Shown here: positions 50,069-58,149 of the stretch, one piece after another
How the letters are laid out: each line of letters opens with the position of its first letter
Position numbering within the stretch: the stretch's first letter is position 1
Assembly (NCBI RefSeq): GCF_038443385.1
Contig: NZ_CP151726.1
Coordinates: 5,828,001-5,892,000, forward strand
Direction of reading: 5' to 3'
Origin: Stieleria varia
GTDB lineage: Bacteria; Planctomycetota; Planctomycetia; Pirellulales; Pirellulaceae
DNA length: 64,000 bases
Notes under the pieces: generated by a model
Seen by the model: the letters and a program-made list of their open reading frames with translations, nothing else
Told to the model about the DNA's origin: nothing
Database searches by the model: none
Program-made: the position numbers and the translations under genes

Positions 50069-51534
50069 ATCAAGTCAGACACATGCTCGCCATATGCATC
50101 GCTCTCTGCGCAGTCAGCGAGTTTCCTGCGACATCTCTGTCAGCCGAGGAGATTCCGGCTACTCCGAATGTGTTGATGATCGCAGTCGACGATCTGAGCG
50201 ACTATGTTTCGATACTTCAGAACCATCCGGGCATCAAGACGCCGAATTTTGATCGGCTGGCAAAGCGGTCGGTCAACTTCACTCGCGCCTACTGCGCCGC
50301 ACCGATCTGCAATCCGTCACGCGTGGCGATCATGACGGGGCTGGCGCCGCACCATACTGGTGTCTATCAACTCGGCGATCGGCTGTCCCGATCAAAGCCA
50401 GCGTTGGCGGCAATTGCATTGGAGGAAAACTTCAAACGTCATGGTTATAACACTTATCTTACCGGTAAGTATTACCACGCCAACGAAGATCACTGGCTGC
50501 CGAAGGCGCGGCTCGATGCCGCGTGGACGCAGAGGCTTGCGCCATTCAGCAACCATGAACCGAAGCATGGCCCCAACAGAATTATCGGTGGAGGCATCCT
50601 ATCCATCGGTCCGGCGTCCATCGGCGTTGAATCGATGCCTGACACAGCCATTGTCAACAACACTCGCGCCTGGTTGTCACAGAAACACGACAAACCGTTC
50701 TTGATTGTGCACGGTATCAACAAGCCACATCTCTCGTTCGTGGTCCCCCAAAGCTTCTTTGATTTGTATCCACTGGAGTCGCTTGTTCTCCCGGAGACCC
50801 CTCACGATGATTTCGACGACATCCCCGAATCCGTGAAGCAAACCTTTTTAAAGAGAGGCGATCGAAAGAAGTTTGCTCAGATCCGCAAGACCAAAAACGG
50901 CTGGAAAGAAGTGATGCAAGCGTATTTGGCCAGCATCAGTTTCTGTGATTGGGTCCTGGGTGAGATTCTTGATGCGCTCGATGCAAGCCCATACGCGGAC
51001 AACACGATTGTCGTCCTGTGGTCCGATCACGGTTACCACATCGGCGAAAAGGAATGGCTGCACAAACGAGCGCTGTGGACACAGACGACTCGCGTGCCTT
51101 TCCTGATCAGTGTGCCGGGAATGGACACCGCCGGTGAGAATTGTGCCGCGCCAGTCAGTTTACTGGATATCTACCCAACGCTCTGTGAACTTTGCCACCT
51201 TGACCAAGCCGTACCGCAACTACTGGCCGGACACAGCGTGACTCCGCTGCTCAAGAATCCCAGTCAAGATTGGCCCCATGTTGCAGTGACTTCGCACGGT
51301 GAAGGCAATGCCGCTACCATCGATGCACGCTACCACTACATTCAGTACGCCGACGGCAGCGAAGAACTGTACGATCATCAGACCGATCCGCGTGAGTACA
51401 ATAACCTAGCTCATCAGCCGGATCTCAATTCCGTGATCAAGCGGCTTGCTGAATCGATACCGAAGTCCTGGATTCCCGAGAACACTGGGCTGCGTAAACG
51501 CACCACAGAGTCACAGAGTGACTCAGAAGAGTGA
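50065..51534 (+). CDS. Secreted iduronate-2-sulfatase-like sulfatase 3
   Basis: 489 residues: signal peptide (cut near SLSAEE), NVLMIAVDDLSDYVSIL, then the formylglycine motif C82-N-P-S-R in YCAAPICNPSRVAIMTGLAPHHTGVY. The pattern and LWSDHGYHIGEKEWLHKRALWTQTTRVPFLI (C-terminal metal and active-site block) match the iduronate-2-sulfatase group. The last 15 residues (TGLRKRTTESQSDSEE) are encoded by a CAGAGTCACAGAGTGACTC repeat at 51507-51532, so the original C-terminus may have been extended. It overlaps the previous stop (ATGA). The next gene starts 107 bp on. Confidence 0.92.
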   Translation: MNQVRHMLAICIALCAVSEFPATSLSAEEIPATPNVLMIAVDDLSDYVSILQNHPGIKTPNFDRLAKRSVNFTRAYCAAPICNPSRVAIMTGLAPHHTGVYQLGDRLSRSKPALAAIALEENFKRHGYNTYLTGKYYHANEDHWLPKARLDAAWTQRLAPFSNHEPKHGPNRIIGGGILSIGPASIGVESMPDTAIVNNTRAWLSQKHDKPFLIVHGINKPHLSFVVPQSFFDLYPLESLVLPETPHDDFDDIPESVKQTFLKRGDRKKFAQIRKTKNGWKEVMQAYLASISFCDWVLGEILDALDASPYADNTIVVLWSDHGYHIGEKEWLHKRALWTQTTRVPFLISVPGMDTAGENCAAPVSLLDIYPTLCELCHLDQAVPQLLAGHSVTPLLKNPSQDWPHVAVTSHGEGNAATIDARYHYIQYADGSEELYDHQTDPREYNNLAHQPDLNSVIKRLAESIPKSWIPENTGLRKRTTESQSDSEE

Positions 51535-51616
51535 AGTTTTGCATCCGCAATTGAAGGAGGCATACGTACCACGGAAATTGGTACTCTGTGTGACTCCGTG
51601 TCTCCTTGGTGATCAC
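51507..51616. repeat. Inverted repeat of CACAGAGTCACAGAG type between sulfatases 3 and 4
   Basis: Left arm ACCACAGAGTCACAGAGTGA faces GTACTCTGTGTGACTCCGTG and CTCCTTGGTGATCACC on the right. The interior contains AAGGAGG. The arms would form a hairpin in the operon messenger RNA just downstream of the third sulfatase stop and before the fourth sulfatase, where expression may be attenuated. Confidence 0.5.
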
Positions 51617-51640
51617 CATTCCCTCGCATCGCTGAATCTC

Positions 51641-53026
51641 ATGAAACGACTTCTTGCTCTTTACCTTTGCTTGACAGCCTTCCAACTGAGCGTCGCCGCC
51701 GCTGACACTAGGCCGAACATCGTATTCGTGCTCGTCGATGACCAACGCAACACATCACTTGGCTGCGCGGGGCATCCGCAGATTAAAACGCCTGCGATTG
51801 ATGAACTGGCACGTCAGGGCATTCGTTTCGAGAACGCGTTCGTGCAAACACCAATCTGCATGGCCAGCCGCGCAAATCTCTTTACGGGATTAACGACGAC
51901 GACGCACGGGTACCACGGCAATCCGGGAAATCCCGTGAGCAAAGCAGATCTCCAGTCGAGTTTTCCGACGCTGCTTCGCACGGCCGGGTACCGGACCGCA
52001 TTCTACGGCAAACAGCATGTGAAGTGGAAAAAAGGCGTCAACGGGATGAAGGAGATGTTTGACGCTCACGAAGTCTTGCATCGCAATCCGTATTTGAAAC
52101 AAATGCCTGATGGCAGCCTCCGTCATGTGGATGAGATCATCGGCGACAAATCGGTCGCGTTCGTCGAGTCACAAACGAAAGAGGCCCCGTTCTTTCTTTA
52201 CATGAGTTTCAACATCTCTCATGCAGAGGACAGCGATCGGCGGCCAGGGTTTCACTACCAATGGCCCGCCGAAGAGGACGGATTGTTTGAGGATGTCGAA
52301 CCGCTCCGTCCCAATCTCGACGACCCAAAGTACTATGCTGCCGCCCCCGAGTTTCTCAAACACTCGCTCAACCGAGAACGTTTTTTCTGGGGCTATGACA
52401 CGCCTGAAAAATATCGAGTCAACCTGCGGGCGATTTACCGGATGCTTGCCGGCATGGACCGAATCGTCAGTCGTGTGAATTCAGCTCTCAAAGAGAAAGG
52501 GCTCAATGAAAACACCATCGTTGTCTACTCAGCGGATAACGGCTACTACATGGGTGACCGTGGATTCCAGGGCAAGTGGTCGCACTTTGATCAATCGTTG
52601 CACGTGCCACTGGTCATCTACGATCCGCGAATGAAGTCGGAAAATCGTGGACGCGTCATTGATGACGCCGTGACCAGTCTTGATATTCCTGCAACGATCC
52701 TTGACCTCGCTGGCGTGCCCGTTCCGCCGAAGTATCAAGGCGTTTCGTTAAAGCCGTTTATTGATGGTGAATCCCCAAAAAATTGGCGGACCGATTTCTA
52801 CTGCGAACATCATTCCGGCAATGCGAAGCTGCCGAGATGGTTCGGTGTTCGCGACGATCGCTACACCTACGCCAACTACTATAAAGATGGCGTGGAGCTG
52901 CTTTACGACCGCGAAGTCGATCCGACGGAGTTTGTCAATGTGGCCGGAGATCCAGAGTACAGCGACACCCTGACGCGACTTCGCGAAAAGGCATTGAAAT
53001 ACAAGCAGCAATATTCGCGAAAGTAA
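51641..53026 (+). CDS. Secreted sulfatase 4
   Basis: 461 residues from ATG 51641, with a signal peptide (MKRLLALYLCLTAFQLSVAAA). IVFVLVDDQRNTSLGCAGHPQ is the first metal block. The maturation motif is C73-M-A-S-R, an allowed Ala variant of C-x-P/A-S-R, in VQTPICMASRANLFTG. VVYSADNGYYMGDRGFQGKWSHFDQSLHVPLVIYDP is the second metal block. It resembles the choline/heparan-type group of S1 sulfatases more than sulfatases 1 and 2. A longer frame from 51446 would run through the repeat and the previous gene's end and is not real. It precedes the heme protein by 80 bp. Confidence 0.92.
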   Translation: MKRLLALYLCLTAFQLSVAAADTRPNIVFVLVDDQRNTSLGCAGHPQIKTPAIDELARQGIRFENAFVQTPICMASRANLFTGLTTTTHGYHGNPGNPVSKADLQSSFPTLLRTAGYRTAFYGKQHVKWKKGVNGMKEMFDAHEVLHRNPYLKQMPDGSLRHVDEIIGDKSVAFVESQTKEAPFFLYMSFNISHAEDSDRRPGFHYQWPAEEDGLFEDVEPLRPNLDDPKYYAAAPEFLKHSLNRERFFWGYDTPEKYRVNLRAIYRMLAGMDRIVSRVNSALKEKGLNENTIVVYSADNGYYMGDRGFQGKWSHFDQSLHVPLVIYDPRMKSENRGRVIDDAVTSLDIPATILDLAGVPVPPKYQGVSLKPFIDGESPKNWRTDFYCEHHSGNAKLPRWFGVRDDRYTYANYYKDGVELLYDREVDPTEFVNVAGDPEYSDTLTRLREKALKYKQQYSRK

Positions 53027-53106
53027 GCACTTCACTGATCATGAACCGTCCCGCGATTCACTTCCGTCAACAGACAACAAATTCCACGCAATAGAGAATC
53101 CGTGAA

Positions 53107-56100
53107 ATGAATAGAAACGTTCTGGCAACCGCTTTCATTGCATTCATCGCATTGCCGATTGCAGCCGCTGATGATTTTGAAACACTGTTCAACGGCAATG
53201 ACCTCTCCGGATGGAAAGGGCTTGATGGTTTTTGGAGCGTTGAGGACAGCGCCATCGTTGGAGAAACGACACGCGAACAAAAGATCGACGCCAACACGTT
53301 TCTGATCTGGCAGGGGGGCGATGTTGCGGACTTTGAATTCATGGCGACTGTGCGTTTTCAAGGCAACAACTCGGGGGTGCAGTACCGCAGCAATGTCATC
53401 GATGAGCAGGGAATGGCATTGATGGGATATCAGATGGATCTGCATCCTTTTCCAAAATTTTTTGGGATGCTGTACGGTGAAAAGTACGGCGAACGCGGTA
53501 AGATCGCGACACGTGGGCAGCGAGTTGAAATTTCGGCCGACGGAAACGTCAAGCAATTAGGGAAAGTCGGTAACAACGACAATCTGACGGACTGGAAGTG
53601 GAACAAGGTCCGTATCATTGCGGTCGGGGACCAACTGATTCATCAAGTCAACGGCGTCACCACCATTGATGTCACCGATCAGCATCCCCGCGCGATCACC
53701 AGTGGCAAGCTGGGTCTGCAGCTACACAAGGGGCCGCCAATGCGAGTCGAGTTCAAGGACTTGCGGTTGCGAAAGCTTGATCATCAAGAGGGCAAGAAAC
53801 TTATCTCGACATTCGCCAATCAATCCAACGATGAAAACGAGATCGAAGAGGACGCCGCAACTCCCGCCCCGCCGCCGTCCGAGGGAGGTGGAGCAAGAAA
53901 CCGAAAAACCGATGTTGGCAGCTTGCGTGTCGCGAAGGGATTCAAGGTGGAAACGGTGTACTCGGTCCCTCAGGATACTCAAGGATCCTGGGTTTCCATG
54001 ACCATCGATGATAAAGGCCGATTGATTGCATCGGACCAGGGCGGACGGGGTTTGTTCCGAGTCACCATCAAGAGCGACAGGGAACCACTCGTCGAAAAGT
54101 TGCCGGTTGATTTATCAAGCGCGCAGGGATTGCTGTGGAAATCAGGTTGCTTGTATGCGTCGATCACAGGCAAAGGAATGTATCGCGTGACCGATTCGGA
54201 CGGAGACAATTTACCAGATCGCGCCGAACTGCTGTCGGAGTATTCCGGGAAGGGTGAACATGGCAATCATGCCCTGATTGACACGGAGGACGGCGATCAG
54301 ATTTATGCGGTTTCCGGAAACCAAACTCCATTGCCGTCTGCGGACAGCATCGTTCGTCGACGCAATCCATCGCGTCAGGAAGACTTGTTGCTGCCGCGAC
54401 AGTGGGATCCGCGAGGCCACGCAGCCGGCGTGATGGCACCGGGTGGATGGATTACGCGATTTGATCCCGCACGCAAGACACACGATCTGTTCTGTGCGGG
54501 GTTTCGCAACGAATACGATGCCGCATTGAATGCCCACGGTGACTTGTTTACCTACGATGCCGACATGGAATGGGACCTTGGCCTGCCGTGGTATCGGCCG
54601 ACTCGCATCTGCCACGCGGTCAGCGGAGGAGACTTCGGATGGCGAAGCGGTTCGGGCAAGTGGAAGGAATACTACGAAGACAGCCTACCACCACTGGTCA
54701 ACATAGGACCGGGGTCGCCTACCGGAGTCGTCAGTGGTCGCGGAGCGAAGTTTCCTGCGAAGTACCAGCACGCCATCTTTGCGCTGGATTGGACATATGG
54801 TCGCATTCTGGCGATTCACTTAACTCCTGATGGAGCAAGCTACAACGCGGAGGCCGAAGATTTCGTCGCCGGACCAGCGTTGCCCGTAACGGATGCGGTC
54901 ATGGGCGCCGATGGTGCACTTTACTTCGCAACGGGTGGTCGAGGAACAAAGTCGGAACTGATGCGAGTGGTCTACACGGGAAAGGCTTCGACGGCTCCGG
55001 CAATGCCCGCCGAGTTACCCGAAGCTGCGAAGACGCGCCGAGCATTGGAAACATTTCATGGCATCAGGAATTCTGAAGCCATCGAAACCGCATGGCCGCA
55101 CCTTTCCAGCGACGATCGTTTTCTGCGTCATGCCGCGCGAGTCGCGATCGAATCACAGCCCGTCAATGAGTGGGCTGCGAAGGTGTTCTCCGAATCCAAT
55201 CCGCAGGCACGCATCACGTCCGCAGTGGCGCTGGCTCGCATGGGCAATGAAGACCATCGCGAACGGTTGCTCGAATGCGCGAACGAACTTCCGTTTAGCG
55301 ATCTCTCTGTTTCACAACAACTCGGTTTGCTGCGAGCCTACGCTCTGATACTGGAGCGACTGGGCAGCCCATCCAAAGCCCAGCGTGAGCAACTGATCGC
55401 AAAGCTCGATCCGCTCTTGCCATCATCGGACGCGGACGTCAATCACGAACTGCTGCGGCTACTGGTGTTCCTGCGGGCTCCCACTGCAGCCGCCAAGGGC
55501 ATGCAGTTGATTGCTGATCGAGGCCCCGGCCAACCGGTTTCGTGGAGTGGCGTGGAAAAGCTGAATGCGCGCTACGGCAACACGTTGAAGCAAATCACAA
55601 AAAATCCGCCACCGACCGCTGCCATCGACATCGCTTTGACACTTCGCAGTCTTCGCAATGGATGGACGCCCGGACTTCGACGGCAGTACTTCGCGTTCCT
55701 CAACACGGCGGCGAAAGCCAGCGGCGGGGCCAGTTATCCCAGTTACCTGACCAACATTCGCGACGAAGCGCTCTCGACATGCAGCGACTCAGAACGTATC
55801 GCTCTGACCGATCTGACGGGCGAAAACTTCAACCCGGTTCCCGACTTTCCGATCGTTCCACCAACCGGCCCCGGTCAGGAATGGACTCTCGAAACTGCGA
55901 TGGCTGCGGTCGACTCGGCGAACCCCAAGAAGCTGAATTTCAATCGGGGTCGCAGCCTGTTCCATGCCGTTAGTTGCGGAGCCTGCCATCGTTTCAGTGG
56001 TCTCGGCGGTGGTGTCGGGCCAGATCTGACAAGCGTGCCCAACAAATTCACAAGCAAATATCTGTTGGAGGCCATCATTGATCCCAGTAAGAACATCTCC

Positions 56101-56391
56101 GACCAGTATCAATCGTCGATGGTGTTGCTCGACAGTGGCAAAGTGGCGAACGGGTTGGTTGTCGACAAGGACGACGAAACAATCCTGGTCTATTCGTCCG
56201 ATCCCAAATCAGAACCGACCATTGTGAAACGAGATGAGATCGAAGAAATCAGCGTGTCACAGACATCACAAATGCCCAAAGGTTTATTAAACCAGATGAG
56301 CCCTGATGAACTCCGAAACCTTGTTGCGTACATCATGTCCGGAGGCAACGAGAGCCACAAAGTTTATCGCGGCCGAGGCGGAAAGAAATAG
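53107..56391 (+). CDS. Secreted DUF1080-propeller-HEAT-c-type heme protein (Pirellula/Verrucomicrobium type)
   Basis: 1094 residues: signal peptide 1-20, then the DUF1080/3-keto-disaccharide-hydrolase-like beta sandwich (about 22-225: FETLFNGNDLSGWKGLDGFW), a Pro/Gly linker, a PVC-type beta-propeller of the DUF7133/dehydrogenase-like class (about 270-640: GFKVETVYSVPQ, FDPARKTHDLFCAGFRNEYD, GGDFGWRSGSGKWKEYY), an alpha-helical HEAT-like segment (about 650-900) and the heme domain with C957-G-A-C960-H961 in VSCGACHRFSGLGGGVGPDL. Proteins of this set are thought to oxidise sugar derivatives and pass electrons to cytochromes. As the last gene of the sulfatase cluster, it probably acts on desulfated sugar products. 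Confidence 0.88.
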   Translation: MNRNVLATAFIAFIALPIAAADDFETLFNGNDLSGWKGLDGFWSVEDSAIVGETTREQKIDANTFLIWQGGDVADFEFMATVRFQGNNSGVQYRSNVIDEQGMALMGYQMDLHPFPKFFGMLYGEKYGERGKIATRGQRVEISADGNVKQLGKVGNNDNLTDWKWNKVRIIAVGDQLIHQVNGVTTIDVTDQHPRAITSGKLGLQLHKGPPMRVEFKDLRLRKLDHQEGKKLISTFANQSNDENEIEEDAATPAPPPSEGGGARNRKTDVGSLRVAKGFKVETVYSVPQDTQGSWVSMTIDDKGRLIASDQGGRGLFRVTIKSDREPLVEKLPVDLSSAQGLLWKSGCLYASITGKGMYRVTDSDGDNLPDRAELLSEYSGKGEHGNHALIDTEDGDQIYAVSGNQTPLPSADSIVRRRNPSRQEDLLLPRQWDPRGHAAGVMAPGGWITRFDPARKTHDLFCAGFRNEYDAALNAHGDLFTYDADMEWDLGLPWYRPTRICHAVSGGDFGWRSGSGKWKEYYEDSLPPLVNIGPGSPTGVVSGRGAKFPAKYQHAIFALDWTYGRILAIHLTPDGASYNAEAEDFVAGPALPVTDAVMGADGALYFATGGRGTKSELMRVVYTGKASTAPAMPAELPEAAKTRRALETFHGIRNSEAIETAWPHLSSDDRFLRHAARVAIESQPVNEWAAKVFSESNPQARITSAVALARMGNEDHRERLLECANELPFSDLSVSQQLGLLRAYALILERLGSPSKAQREQLIAKLDPLLPSSDADVNHELLRLLVFLRAPTAAAKGMQLIADRGPGQPVSWSGVEKLNARYGNTLKQITKNPPPTAAIDIALTLRSLRNGWTPGLRRQYFAFLNTAAKASGGASYPSYLTNIRDEALSTCSDSERIALTDLTGENFNPVPDFPIVPPTGPGQEWTLETAMAAVDSANPKKLNFNRGRSLFHAVSCGACHRFSGLGGGVGPDLTSVPNKFTSKYLLEAIIDPSKNISDQYQSSMVLLDSGKVANGLVVDKDDETILVYSSDPKSEPTIVKRDEIEEISVSQTSQMPKGLLNQMSPDELRNLVAYIMSGGNESHKVYRGRGGKK

Positions 56392-56414
56392 CCACACCTT
56401 TCGGGTGTTTTGGT
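56392..56414 (+). terminator. Hairpin with T-run after the heme gene
   Basis: ACACC-TTTCG-GGTGTTTTGG forms a short stem followed by T residues, starting three bases after the TAG stop. It could end the sulfatase operon transcript. Confidence 0.5.
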
Positions 56415-56492
56415 TCAGCGTGAAATGGAGTCGAGCGTGGTCTTTGCTAATTGGAAACGTGGAACTTAAGAGTCGGAAATGGTTGGAAGTAC

Positions 56493-56512
56493 TTGGGGGA
56501 CCAGTCCCCCAA
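56493..56512. repeat. 20-bp palindrome
   Basis: TTGGGGGACCAGTCCCCCAA: nine-base arms around CA. It is part of a gap (56415-56775) that otherwise holds only the putative REP copy at 56551. Confidence 0.5.
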
Positions 56513-56550
56513 ACCCCCTGAGATTTTTCGCATTTTGCCAAAATCGAAGC

Positions 56551-56575
56551 GGACAAACGGGGACAGAGCACTTTG
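56551..56575 (+). repeat. Putative REP flanking the Y1 transposase, forward copy
   Basis: Begins GGACAAACGGGGACAGAGCA and ends CTTTG. Two reverse-complement copies lie at 57910-57958, on the other side of the transposase gene. The three copies are identical over 25 bp. Confidence 0.75.
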
Positions 56576-56775
56576 TCGGGGAATTCAGTAATCCTACCTT
56601 ACTGGAATCATGGACATCGCGCGGATGCAGACCTCTGATTCAGGGATTGATCGGCTCTCTTGCCGCGTTGGGTGACCGTTTGGGAGTCAAAACGGCTGAG
56701 AGGGCGCACGCTTGCCGGGGCTGCTCTGGCGAGCAACTTGAACGTGCGGTGGCTTATGCGACTCCAGCAGAATGC

Positions 56776-57834
56776 TTAGCCGCTTGGGATCAGATCGCGG
56801 ACACGGCGGGAGACTCGGAAACGCCGCTGTGTTTGACGACTGCGATGAGCGTCCACGTGAAACGGGTTTCCGGCAACTGTTTTGAAAAGCTTGCCGAAAT
56901 CCGTCACCAGTTCGCACCACACCGACGACTCCAATCCCAATCGCTTCAGGATCGGAGCCAGTCCATCTGGCGTCCTGCCCGGTTTGCCGTCCGCGATCTG
57001 ACGGGCCGTCCAGTCCAGTAGTTCCAAATATCGTTCTTTCGAGAACCACAAGAATCCTTTTTCACTGCAACGTGATCCCGATTTCGAAAGATTCGGGCCC
57101 GGTTGCTCGGCGGCTTCGTCAATCTCCACCGGTGAGAGGAACGAATCGTCGTGCTGCAGGCCGTCGTCGCTATCAACACTGGGTCCGCCGGTGATGGCTT
57201 CGACGCGTCGCTGCGCCGAGGTGTGATCGCTTTGTTCGATCGTCTCGGCCATGGCGGCGCGGATTGGATTCAAATCCACGTAAGTCGCACACGCCAAAAC
57301 GGCTGCTTCGTCGATCAACTTGACCGCTTTGTAGCGATCCTGAAAGAACCGACCGACTTGCTCGTCCTCCAAGTTCGCACGCTGGGCGACTCGTTGGTTG
57401 AGCAATCGCATCCACCACGAGATATCACTCAGCCGGGAGCGAATCTTGGCAAGTTCGACCGGACATTTGCGGATGCCGTTGAGTTCGGACTCGGTCGGCG
57501 GCAACGGATTTCCGTTAGAATCTTTCCTGTGAGGACACAGCATCAGCCATCTGCGAGCGACTTCGGTGTCGTCCCACTGTTTGACCACATCGGGCCTGGA
57601 GCGAAGGACCAAATGATAGTGGTTGGAGAGAATCGCGAATGCGATCAGATCGATCCCGAAGCACTTGGCGAAGTGGGTCAAGTATTTTTCGATCCAAACC
57701 TTTCGATGGTCGAAATTCTTTCCTGAGACGGGATCGTCTCCGAACAAAAAGCACCGTCTGACGGTGCGAGAAATCACGTGAGCAATAGCAACTTCGTCAG
57801 GGTCAAAGACATCTGCGCGAGCAAGTCTAGCCAT
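56776..57834 (-). CDS. REP-associated tyrosine (Y1) transposase
   Basis: 352 residues from ATG 57834. HUH nuclease motif H72-Y-H74 in AFAILSNHYHLVLRS; RFFQDRYKAVKLIDE supplies the likely catalytic tyrosine. ISRTVRRCFLFGDD and ACATYVDLNPIRAAMAE are typical of planctomycete Y1 (TnpA_REP) proteins. The enzyme cuts and joins single-stranded DNA at short palindromic repeats. The gene is flanked on both sides by the same 25-bp sequence, in opposite orientations, as RAYT genes usually are by their REPs. The frame upstream of 57834 translates the repeat pair and is not coding. Confidence 0.85.
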   Translation of the reverse strand: MARLARADVFDPDEVAIAHVISRTVRRCFLFGDDPVSGKNFDHRKVWIEKYLTHFAKCFGIDLIAFAILSNHYHLVLRSRPDVVKQWDDTEVARRWLMLCPHRKDSNGNPLPPTESELNGIRKCPVELAKIRSRLSDISWWMRLLNQRVAQRANLEDEQVGRFFQDRYKAVKLIDEAAVLACATYVDLNPIRAAMAETIEQSDHTSAQRRVEAITGGPSVDSDDGLQHDDSFLSPVEIDEAAEQPGPNLSKSGSRCSEKGFLWFSKERYLELLDWTARQIADGKPGRTPDGLAPILKRLGLESSVWCELVTDFGKLFKTVAGNPFHVDAHRSRQTQRRFRVSRRVRDLIPSG

Positions 57835-57909
57835 GGTATGCCCCCAAAGCGACGAGAAAGAGAAGAGGACTTCGTTTCTACCACCCCAGCCCCACCCATC
57901 AACCCCAAT

Positions 57910-57958
57910 CAAAGTGCTCTGTCCCCGTTTGTCCAAAGTGCTCTGTCCCCGTTTGTCC
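57910..57958 (-). repeat. Putative REP flanking the Y1 transposase, two tandem reverse copies
   Basis: Two copies of CAAAGTGCTCTGTCCCCGTT-type sequence with a period of 24 bp (57910-57934, 57934-57958), exact reverse complements of the copy at 56551. Confidence 0.75.
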
Positions 57959-58149
57959 TGTTGATTCCAAACCGTTCTAAGAAAGTAAGCTATCATGAAC
58001 GGCGCCGTTGTCACGGGCTCAGGTGCTGGGATGATCGCAGCGATCAATTGGGAACCGGACCAAGCGAGATTGATTGTTGCGAGCCGCAGGCTGAGAACAG
58101 TTGGACGCTCTCGGCAGGCAATGCTTCCTATCCTAATGAGTCTACTTCA

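Noticed and set aside
57778-58149. In-frame upstream extension of the MGH1-like glycosidase
   Set aside because: It translates the REP copies and the 5' end of the transposase gene on the other strand; a clear signal peptide starts at 58150.
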